From the NCBI GenBank assembly GCA_021205715.1, contig JAJPXA010000081.1:1-5885 (forward strand): DNA of 5,885 nucleotides, in the 5' to 3' direction. Under the pieces are notes generated by a model. The model was not told where the DNA came from, did no database searches, and was given only the letters and a program-made list of their open reading frames with translations. Shown here piece by piece: positions 1-5,265 of this stretch (the stretch's first letter is position 1; each line of letters opens with the position of its first letter). This DNA is from Bacillota bacterium (GTDB taxonomy: Bacteria > Bacillota > Clostridia > UBA1381). A program made the translations under genes and the position numbers.

Positions 1-1
1 C

Positions 2-877
2 TATAATGATGATACCAACTGGGATGATAACGTTCTTTATATAGAAAATTATCTAATAAGCGCAAAAACAGATATAAGCGGAGAATATACAATAAAAAGC
101 GGAACATCCGTTATAAATGATTATGCATTTTCCGGTTGTACCTCATTAACCGGAGTGGTAATTCCCGACAGCGTTATAAATATCAGTTGTAATATGTTTT
201 ATAAGTGTACTGCATTAACCGATATAGAAATTGGTAATAGCGTTGAAAGCATTGGCGATTACGCGTTTTATAACTGTACCGGCTTGACAAGTATAGTAAT
301 TCCCGACAGTCTTACAGAGATAGGCTATTACACTTTTTACGGCTGCAGCTCATTGGAAAATATAACACTTTCAGATAACCTAATAAGTATAGATGAGTAT
401 GCCTTTTACGGTACCGCCTATTACAAGGATGAAAATAATTGGGAGGATGACGTTCTTTATATAGGAAATTGCCTGATTAAAGCTAATACATCCATAAGTG
501 AAGAATATGAAATAAAAGACGGAACAATAACAATAGCGTGTAAAGCTTTTGGTTATTGTGAGTCATTATACTACATAACCATACCCGATAGCGTAAAAAA
601 TATAGGAGCAGAAGCGTTTAATGGATGTGGCAGCTTATATATATATGTTGATGAAAATAATGAATACTATTCCGATATTGACGGTGTATTGTTTAACAAA
701 GATAAAACAAAAATAATATCATATTCTCAATATAATTTGGAAGAATCGTATGAAATTCCCGATGGTGTAGAAATCATAGAAGATTATGCGTTTTATGGCG
801 GTGGTTTGACAGATATAACAATACCCGACAGCGTAATAAGAATTGGAATTTGCGAGTTCGAATATTGTAGTTTTTAG
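2..877 (+). CDS. BspA-like leucine-rich-repeat surface protein, 5'-truncated by window edge and ended by an in-frame TAG
   Basis: This is the upstream part of a BspA-type (LRR_5 family) repeat protein. Proteins of this family are usually exported and take part in adhesion or surface interactions; that role is inferred here. The frame is open from base 2, so the true start and any signal peptide lie outside the window. The GTG at 155 is an internal valine of a repeat, not a start. About eight and a half LRR units are visible, with the recurring pattern I..YAF..C.SLT.I.IPDSV and a period of about 23 residues. Two units carry longer inserts: one with NWEDDVLYIGN around 440-470 (a related copy sits at 20-50), and one with VDENNEYYSDIDG at 647-685. 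The frame ends at TAG 875-877 inside a repeat, and the identical frame continues beyond it with the same repeat pattern. The gene is therefore probably disrupted, or carries a sequencing error. Family call is secure; function is not. Confidence 0.85.
   Translation, partial: YNDDTNWDDNVLYIENYLISAKTDISGEYTIKSGTSVINDYAFSGCTSLTGVVIPDSVINISCNMFYKCTALTDIEIGNSVESIGDYAFYNCTGLTSIVIPDSLTEIGYYTFYGCSSLENITLSDNLISIDEYAFYGTAYYKDENNWEDDVLYIGNCLIKANTSISEEYEIKDGTITIACKAFGYCESLYYITIPDSVKNIGAEAFNGCGSLYIYVDENNEYYSDIDGVLFNKDKTKIISYSQYNLEESYEIPDGVEIIEDYAFYGGGLTDITIPDSVIRIGICEFEYCSF
647..709 (+). repeat. 63-bp internal repeat, copy 1 (LRR insert module)
   Basis: Encodes a 21-residue insert beginning VDENNEYYSDID and ending with KDKT. 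The second copy at 1502-1564 encodes exactly the same 21 residues. By eye the two DNA copies differ at five positions, all synonymous (gtt/gta, gat/gac, ggt/ggc, ttg/ctg, aaa/aag). They lie 855 bp (285 codons) apart in the same frame. Confidence 0.85.
875..877 (+). other. Premature in-frame TAG within an LRR unit
   Basis: The unit at 836-901 reads normally on both sides of the TAG (IRIGICEFEYCSF, stop, DIIIPDGV). Counting the stop as one residue gives 22 positions, the same as the units just before (770-835) and just after (902-967). The stop sits in the variable slot after the conserved hydrophobic residue, where the sister units have Thr and other units have Thr, Lys, Glu or Tyr. A point substitution from a sense codon such as AAG or GAG is the simplest origin. 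A frameshift is not supported, because the frame is the same on both sides. Confidence 0.85.
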
Positions 878-1501
878 GATATAATAATTCCCGACGGCGT
901 AAAAACAATAGGAAGTAGTGCGTTTAATGGCTGTGATTTGACAAATATAACTATACCCGACAGCGTAGAAGATATCGGAAACGGAGCGTTTGTCGGCTGT
1001 TCAAATTTAACAAGCGTTGACCTTGGAAACGGAATAACAACTATAAACACCGGCACCTTTAACTTTTGTGCATCGTTAAAAGAAGTAGTAATACCCGATA
1101 CAGTTAAAAGCATTGGATATAAAGCATTTAGCTCCTGCTCTAATTTGGAAAACGTCACCATTCCTTGTGGTGTTACAAAAATTTACGCTCACGCATTTAG
1201 CGCCTGTGAAGCTTTAACAAGTGTTACAATTCCCGACAGCGTTATATATCTTGGAGAATATGCTTTTGTGCACTGCTACAATCTCGAAGATGTTGTACTT
1301 TCCGATAACATCATTGGTATAGGTGCAGAGACATTTGGTAGTTGTAAATCATTAACTAAATTAACACTACCCGAGAGCGCAAAATATATTGAAAGCGGCG
1401 CGTTTGGCGGCTGCGAATCATTAACAGAGTTAACTATACCCGCCGGAGTAGAATATATTAGTTACCAGAGTTTTGAAAACTGCGACAACTTGTATATATT
1501 T

Positions 1502-1564
1502 GTAGACGAAAATAATGAATACTATTCCGATATTGACGGCGTACTGTTTAACAAGGATAAAACA
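1502..1564 (+). repeat. 63-bp internal repeat, copy 2 (LRR insert module)
   Basis: Partner of the copy at 647-709, with identical encoded peptide and only silent base differences. In both copies the insert follows an LRR half-unit ending in a C..LYI(Y/F) pattern. It is followed by a lysine-rich stretch and then a return to the LRR pattern with the PDGV or PDTV motif. Confidence 0.85.
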
Positions 1565-1903
1565 GAGCTTATAAGATATGCAAAGGATATAATCGAGCCG
1601 ACATATACCGTACCCGACACCGTAACAAGCATTGGAGATTATGCTTTTTATTGCTGCGAGGCATTGGAAAGCGTAACACTTTCCGATAATGTTATCGATA
1701 TAGGAGATGGCGTATTTTATTGCTGCACTTCTTTGGAAAGCATTTTTATGCCAAACACCGTATTAAATATTGGATATAATAATTCCGCTTGGTGCAGCTC
1801 TTTAACAGATGTGTATTACGGCGGGACGGAAGAAGAATGGAATAACATAAATATTGAAGAAGGCGGAAATTATTATCTTCTTAACGCCGACATACATTAC
1901 AAT

Positions 1904-2194
1904 GCTGTCGGAACGGCTTCGCCGGTGATTGGCGATTGTTCTATCAGCACAAACACAGCAGGAGAATGTTTTGTGGGCATTTCACTGTCAAATGTCGAAT
2001 ACGACAGCCAACTCATAACTGTATTTACAAAAGACGGAGTAATGATCGAAAATGCAATAACAGATATATCCGCGGGCGATACGTCCAAAACAATTGAAAC
2101 CACAAGCAACAGCTTTGACGAAGCAAAGGTGTTCATCTGGAACAGCCTTGAGGGGATGAAGCCGCTGTGCAAGGCTAAAAGTATTACGATAGAA
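1904..2194 (+). other. C-terminal beta-rich module of the LRR protein
   Basis: This is about 97 residues after the last LRR segment, with alternating hydrophobic residues (FVGISLSNV, LITVFTKDGV) and a terminal KVFIWNSLEGMKPLC motif followed by a short strand. From memory, similar endings with an F(I/L)W(N/D)SL..MKPL motif occur at the C-termini of various secreted Clostridia proteins. I cannot name a Pfam family for it. It may be an Ig- or Fn3-like fold acting as a spacer or surface-retention module. This part is somewhat richer in GC than the LRR region. Confidence 0.5.
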
Positions 2195-2223
2195 TAATAA
2201 ATTACAAATTTTCATAAGAAAAC

Positions 2224-2229
2224 AGGAGG
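2224..2229 (+). promoter_or_regulatory. Ribosome binding site of the GIY-YIG gene
   Basis: A perfect AGGAGG lies 8 bases before the ATG at 2238 and fixes that start. The 40-bp gap after the LRR stop contains no visible terminator hairpin and no convincing promoter boxes. Confidence 0.85.
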
Positions 2230-2237
2230 AAATAAAA

Positions 2238-2633
2238 ATGGATATAAAAATAGATTTTTTTACAGAAAATTTTAATGAGGCGATAGGCGCGGGTATTTAT
2301 CAAATTGATGTTTGCAAAGGCAAAGACAAACATCCCAAGCCGCTTTACATAGGAGAGTCGGAAAAGGTTTTATCGCGCTGCGCCGATCACTTATATGAGT
2401 TGAAAAAGGATCCGCTGTATTTTGGGTTTGATGCCGAAACCATTAACGATTCCGGTATAACCTTAAAATTTTCTTTGATTGAAACGGGTACGACCGCCCG
2501 CAAGCGCCGCGAAAAAGAACTTATACAGAAACGAAAGCCTTTAAGTCAAAGCCTAAAAAGTGATTGGCAAAAGACTCAGGATGAAAAGGTAAAGGCGCTC
2601 AGGGAATTTCTATACGGATGTAAGGAAGAATAA
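2238..2633 (+). CDS. Small stand-alone GIY-YIG domain protein (putative nuclease)
   Basis: This 131-residue protein is nearly all one GIY-YIG endonuclease-type domain, the fold of UvrC's N-terminal domain, homing enzymes such as I-TevI and some restriction enzymes. Visible motifs are GIY at residues 19-21, YIG at 37-39, Arg47 and His51 in SRCADHL, and E92-x-x-L-I at 92-96 followed by KPL at 100-102. These match the two tyrosines, the catalytic Arg and the metal-binding Glu of the family. Aligned to UvrC's E-x-x-L-I...P-x-Y-N, the final conserved Asn is replaced by Gln104. The GIY-to-YIG spacing is 15 residues, longer than the usual 10-11, owing to a Lys-rich insert. The C-terminus (about 107-131) is a charged helix with no added DNA-binding domain and no signal peptide, so it should act in the cytoplasm. 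It sits tightly between two genes for exported proteins. Its substrate is unknown; DNA repair, mobile-element or restriction roles are all possible. Confidence 0.8.
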   Translation: MDIKIDFFTENFNEAIGAGIYQIDVCKGKDKHPKPLYIGESEKVLSRCADHLYELKKDPLYFGFDAETINDSGITLKFSLIETGTTARKRREKELIQKRKPLSQSLKSDWQKTQDEKVKALREFLYGCKEE

Positions 2634-2656
2634 ATAACAATTCAAAATGTAAAAAC

Positions 2657-2662
2657 GGGAGG
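2657..2662 (+). promoter_or_regulatory. Ribosome binding site of the stalk-domain protein gene
   Basis: GGGAGG lies 5 bases before the ATG at 2668. That start also gives a well-formed signal peptide, so the two signals agree. Confidence 0.8.
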
Positions 2663-2667
2663 AAACT

Positions 2668-4683
2668 ATGAAAAAATATCTATCATTGACCATATGCGTC
2701 ATATTATTGTTTATAACAACGGTGAATATCACCGTAAACGCGACAAGCGATGAAGAATTAAGAGCGGAAAATAAAGTGGAATTTTTCGTGGAAGCAGACG
2801 GATATACATATTATTCAAGTTTTTCAAAAACAAGCGAGTATGGCAATAAATATTGGTATGAAATTATAGAGGGTGTTGAATTGACGGGAATACGCGTCGA
2901 TGAGATAAGCGACGTAAAATATCAACTTATACCCGAAACTCAAGAGCAAAAGGATTTAATTGTCGGATATGAAACCGTTTCGCTCGGTTCCGAAACATTT
3001 CAAAGAATGAAATTAGCGTATTTCTTAACCGGAGTGGACAGCCCCTCGGCGAACGAAAGAAATCAGCGTGAAAGTGAACAGGCGGCTATTGAGGAAGCCG
3101 AAAGAAAAGAACAGGATGCTATAAAATCGGAAACATCTCATCTTAAAACGTTAAGCACTCAGAGATGGGCTGATGTTATAGAATCGTATGTGTATGACAA
3201 CGGCGACGGTACATTTACCGTTGTTGACCGCGACGGTGACGATATAACCGCGATAAAATACGACAACGATGATTATTCCGTGCTTGATACCAAAAATATC
3301 GATTTTGAGCTTGAATTGTTCGGCGGCTTTTATTCGGGCGAGCAATATAATTATATTGTTTTCGGTCAAAACAACGAGGATGAGGACGATAGCAAAGAGG
3401 TTATACGAGTTGTTAAGTATGACAAGGAATTTAATCGTTTAAGCTCCGCTGCGGTTCGTGACTGCTATACCGTGGAACCTTTTAGATCAAGTGCGGTAAG
3501 AATGGCGGAGAGCGGCAGCGAGCTTACGGTACACACCTCGCGCAAGCGATACCAAACAGACGACGGGCTTAATCATCAGTCGGAACTGACTGTCGTTTTG
3601 GATACCGATACGATGTCGGTCGAAAATTATGTGGGAGAATGGCAAAGCAATCACGTAAGCCATTCATTTAATCAATTTGTCCTGTATGACGGCGGCGCTC
3701 AGGTGCTTCTCGACCACGGCGACACTTACCCGAGAAGTATTGTTTTACATAAGCATACAGCAGACGATTCTTCGGGAAGCCATTGGGATGACGCTCAATA
3801 TACGGAAGTCGATTTATTTGAAATCCCCGGAGAAACGGGCGCAAACTGCACCGGCGTCACAATCGGCGGCTTTGAGTATTCCGACGATAATTATTTGGTG
3901 GCAATCAACACCATAGATCACAGCAAAGTCAGCAGCTATAACTCTTATAATATGGTGGGACTTGATGTTGACGAAAGAGATGTTGTTCTTCTTGTAAGCG
4001 GCAAGGATAATACCGAAACATCGGATGTTAAGCAGGTGTATTTGACGGATTATGTCGACAATAACAAGCTCGGAAGCAAGCCGTATCTTGTGAAGCTCTC
4101 AAACAACAGATTTTTAGTTATGTGGGAGGAATTTGAATATGAAAACTCCTCCGCCGTAAGCAACGGGGTTAAATATGTTCAGGTTGACGGCGACGGCGAG
4201 TTGCTGTCCGACATAAGGTCAGTTAAAGATGTTTCGCTGTCGAGCGATTGTCAGCCTACACAGATAGACGATAAATTAATATGGTATATAAACGGGGTTG
4301 AAAAGAGGAATTTCTATTCGCTTGATTTAAATACCGCGTTGATAACCGTTACGGTGGACGGAGATTTTGTTACTTTCGACCAATCGCCGACTATCGTCAG
4401 CGGTCGCACGCTCGTACCTGTCCGCGCGATTTTTGAGGCATTGGGCGCGTCGGTCGAATGGGACGGCGACACGCAGACGGTAACATCAACGCTTAACGGC
4501 ACAACCGTAACGCTTACGATAGGCAGCGGTACGATGTATAAAAACGGCGCCGCGTCGACGCTTGACGTTCCCGCGCAGATGATAAACGACCGCACGCTTG
4601 TACCCGTCCGTGCGATAGCGGAGGCGTTCGGCTGTAACGTAGATTGGGACGGCGATACGAAAACCGTAATTATAGAAAGCTAA
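2668..4683 (+). CDS. Secreted protein with C-terminal copper amine oxidase N-terminal-like (stalk) domain
   Basis: This 671-residue exported protein starts with a signal peptide: MKK, a hydrophobic core at residues 4-19, and a likely cut after VNA at 23-25. Residues about 129-160 form a charged Glu/Lys/Arg/Gln-rich segment, probably helical or coiled coil. Residues about 165-550 are beta-rich with many short Asp/Gly turns (for example DNGDGTF, DRDGDD) and contain a motif VSHSFNQFV at 330-338 followed by DHGDTYPRS at 349-357. I do not recognise a named domain there; a propeller-like fold is a guess. Residues about 559-671 are a clear copper amine oxidase N-terminal-like domain (Pfam PF07833 type) with two copies of RTLVPVRAI..EA.G..V.WDGDT..V at 580 and 642. 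That domain is a non-catalytic surface stalk in Clostridia, so the protein is not an amine oxidase. It is the last gene of the rightward cluster and is followed by a strong terminator. The role is unknown, probably cell envelope. Confidence 0.8.
   Translation: MKKYLSLTICVILLFITTVNITVNATSDEELRAENKVEFFVEADGYTYYSSFSKTSEYGNKYWYEIIEGVELTGIRVDEISDVKYQLIPETQEQKDLIVGYETVSLGSETFQRMKLAYFLTGVDSPSANERNQRESEQAAIEEAERKEQDAIKSETSHLKTLSTQRWADVIESYVYDNGDGTFTVVDRDGDDITAIKYDNDDYSVLDTKNIDFELELFGGFYSGEQYNYIVFGQNNEDEDDSKEVIRVVKYDKEFNRLSSAAVRDCYTVEPFRSSAVRMAESGSELTVHTSRKRYQTDDGLNHQSELTVVLDTDTMSVENYVGEWQSNHVSHSFNQFVLYDGGAQVLLDHGDTYPRSIVLHKHTADDSSGSHWDDAQYTEVDLFEIPGETGANCTGVTIGGFEYSDDNYLVAINTIDHSKVSSYNSYNMVGLDVDERDVVLLVSGKDNTETSDVKQVYLTDYVDNNKLGSKPYLVKLSNNRFLVMWEEFEYENSSAVSNGVKYVQVDGDGELLSDIRSVKDVSLSSDCQPTQIDDKLIWYINGVEKRNFYSLDLNTALITVTVDGDFVTFDQSPTIVSGRTLVPVRAIFEALGASVEWDGDTQTVTSTLNGTTVTLTIGSGTMYKNGAASTLDVPAQMINDRTLVPVRAIAEAFGCNVDWDGDTKTVIIES
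4405..4669 (+). repeat. Two-copy stalk-domain motif within the secreted protein
   Basis: The coding sequences starting at 4405 and at 4591 are 186 bp apart and encode matching RTLVPVRAI, EA.G and WDGDT motifs. This is the internal pseudo-symmetry usual in copper amine oxidase N-terminal-like domains. The stretch is much richer in GC than the start of the same gene. Confidence 0.8.
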
Positions 4684-4689
4684 ACATAC

Positions 4690-4729
4690 AACACCCGCCG
4701 AGGCGACAGCCTCGGGCGGGTGTTTTTTT
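4690..4729 (+). terminator. Rho-independent terminator after the stalk-domain protein gene
   Basis: A stem of 14 pairs joins 4690-4703 to 4710-4724 with one bulged G, around a 6-base loop (cgacag). The arms are ACACCCGCCGAGG and CCTCGGGCGGGTGT. A run of seven T (4723-4729) follows directly. The hairpin begins 6 bases after the stop codon. No T-run exists on the other side, so it acts on plus-strand transcripts. Confidence 0.92.
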
Positions 4730-4842
4730 AACGAATTATCCTTTAATCAGTATCCGAAATCCGACTGTCGGCTCACCGCTTCGACGCTTAACGAACTCCA
4801 AACAGCCTATATGATAGATAATGTTCAATATCCAAACGATAA
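4730..4842. other. Intergenic stretch between two converging terminators
   Basis: This stretch of about 110 bp has no start-plus-RBS gene on either strand. Reading the minus strand, a frame is open from about 4842 down to a TAA at 4736-4738 and would encode a basic tail ending in RRSGEPTVGFRILIKG. It has no start codon with a binding site and abuts the rplQ terminator. It may be chance, a decayed gene end or part of an interspersed repeat. The 8-mer ttaacgaa occurs twice (4728 and 4788). Confidence 0.4.
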
Positions 4843-4884
4843 AAAACAGGCAAAACACGGTTTTATCCGTGCTTTGCCTGTTTT
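4843..4884 (-). terminator. Rho-independent terminator after rplQ
   Basis: Two 18-base arms, 4843-4860 and 4867-4884, flank a 6-base loop and pair throughout except at 4855/4872. In the minus-strand RNA that position is a G-U wobble; in plus-strand RNA it would be an A-C mismatch. Reading the minus strand, the 3' arm ends in a run of six T. The hairpin starts 9 bases beyond the rplQ stop, so it fits as the end of the alpha operon transcript. It may work weakly on plus transcripts too. Confidence 0.9.
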
Positions 4885-4893
4885 AAATTACTG

Positions 4894-5238
4894 TTAGTCC
4901 ACAAGCTCCAATACAGCCATTTCCGCTGAATCGCCTCTGCGAGGTCCGAGCTTATATATTCTTGTATATCCGCCGTTTCTTTCAGCGTACTTAGGAGCTA
5001 TTTCTGAGAAAACCTTTGTTACAACGTCTTCCTTTGTAATGAACTCAAGCGCCTGACGACGAGTATGAAGAGTATTCTTTTTGCCAAGAGTAATCATCTT
5101 CTCAGCCAATGCCTGACATTCCTTTGCTCTTGTTACGGTTGTTTCAATTCTTCCGTTTTCAAGGAAACTTGTAACCATATTGCGGAGCATAGCTTTTCTT
5201 TTGCTTGTAGGCATATTTAACTTTCTTGTTCCCGGCAT
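4894..5238 (-). CDS. rplQ: 50S ribosomal protein L17
   Basis: This complete 114-residue L17 is a protein of the large ribosomal subunit located near the peptide exit tunnel. Recognisable family blocks in order are MPGTRKLN, SKRKAMLRNMV, RIETTVTRAKE, ITLGKK, TRRQAL, IAPKYAERNGGYTRI, KLGPRRGD and the terminal VLELVD. Length matches the short bacterial form. The ATG is set by AGGAGGT at 5246-5252 on the minus strand, 7 bases upstream. The gene starts 27 bp after rpoA, the standard order at the end of the Firmicutes alpha operon, and should be co-transcribed and translated with it. It is the last gene before a terminator. Confidence 0.97.
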   Translation of the reverse strand: MPGTRKLNMPTSKRKAMLRNMVTSFLENGRIETTVTRAKECQALAEKMITLGKKNTLHTRRQALEFITKEDVVTKVFSEIAPKYAERNGGYTRIYKLGPRRGDSAEMAVLELVD

Positions 5239-5245
5239 AACCGTT

Positions 5246-5252
5246 ACCTCCT
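5246..5252 (-). promoter_or_regulatory. Ribosome binding site of rplQ
   Basis: AGGAGGT on the minus strand lies 7 bases before the rplQ ATG, inside the 27-bp rpoA-rplQ gap. It implies independent initiation rather than coupling by overlap. Confidence 0.85.
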
Positions 5253-5265
5253 ATATTTATTCTGA

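Larger units (their letters stand above)
95..1810 (+). repeat. Array of about 21 leucine-rich repeats (LRR_5/BspA type), period 66-69 bp
   Basis: The encoded repeat follows the consensus I..IG.YAF..C.SLT.ITIPDSV. Most units are 23 residues (69 bp); three consecutive units (770-967) are 22 residues. At the DNA level the most recurrent words are around 'cccgacagcgt' and 'gcgtttta'. The units at about 404-540, 602-769 and 1445-1624 are lengthened by non-LRR inserts. This is a coding repeat, not a CRISPR or intergenic array: units diverge freely at third codon positions and are directly adjacent with no spacers. Confidence 0.85.
878..2197 (+). pseudogene. Downstream in-frame part of the same BspA-like LRR protein, separated by a stop codon
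   Basis: This is the continuation, in the same frame, of the LRR protein upstream. It has about twelve more LRR units (roughly 878-1810), then a YYGGTEEEW segment that commonly closes BspA-like repeat blocks in Clostridia, then a C-terminal module (about 1904-2194) ending in TAA at 2195-2197. A translation start at TTG 938 is formally possible, but 938 is the conserved Leu of a repeat and no Shine-Dalgarno sequence precedes it. The first in-frame ATG is only at 1747. This piece is therefore unlikely to be made independently, and I treat it as the orphaned 3' part of one gene spanning 2-2197. A second VDENNEYYSDIDG insert lies at 1502-1564. No LPXTG motif or C-terminal membrane segment is seen. 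Automated annotation might call 938-2197 a CDS. If the TAG is an error or is read through, this is simply the second half of a functional surface protein. Confidence 0.75.

Noticed and set aside
874..1161. Minus-strand open frame opposite the LRR repeats
   Set aside because: It mirrors the repeat coding sequence, has no binding site and no recognisable protein; a shadow of the LRR gene.
95..1810. CRISPR-like or satellite array suggested by the regular 66-69 bp period
   Set aside because: The period comes from translated LRR units with third-position divergence and no repeat-spacer structure.
938..2197. Independent LRR gene starting at TTG 938
   Set aside because: The TTG is the conserved Leu of a repeat, no Shine-Dalgarno precedes it, and the same frame extends back to the stop at 875-877. 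It is better read as the rear part of one interrupted gene.
2..2197. Alternative genetic code with TAG read as an amino acid
   Set aside because: Only one in-frame TAG is seen in the whole window and all confident genes use standard codons ending in TAA. A single nonsense change or error is simpler.
1897..2215. Two overlapping minus-strand open frames opposite the LRR C-terminus
   Set aside because: Both lie antisense to a clear coding region and resemble no family.
3151..3916. Short open frames at 3151-3369 (minus) and 3677-3916 (plus) inside the secreted protein gene
   Set aside because: They sit fully within a well-supported gene in other frames, with no binding sites or domains.
4314..4595. 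Minus-strand open frame opposite the stalk domain
   Set aside because: A by-product of the GC-rich coding sequence; no independent support.
4339..4680. Copper amine oxidase enzyme
   Set aside because: Only the small non-catalytic N-terminal-like domain is present; the large catalytic domain with its topaquinone site is absent.
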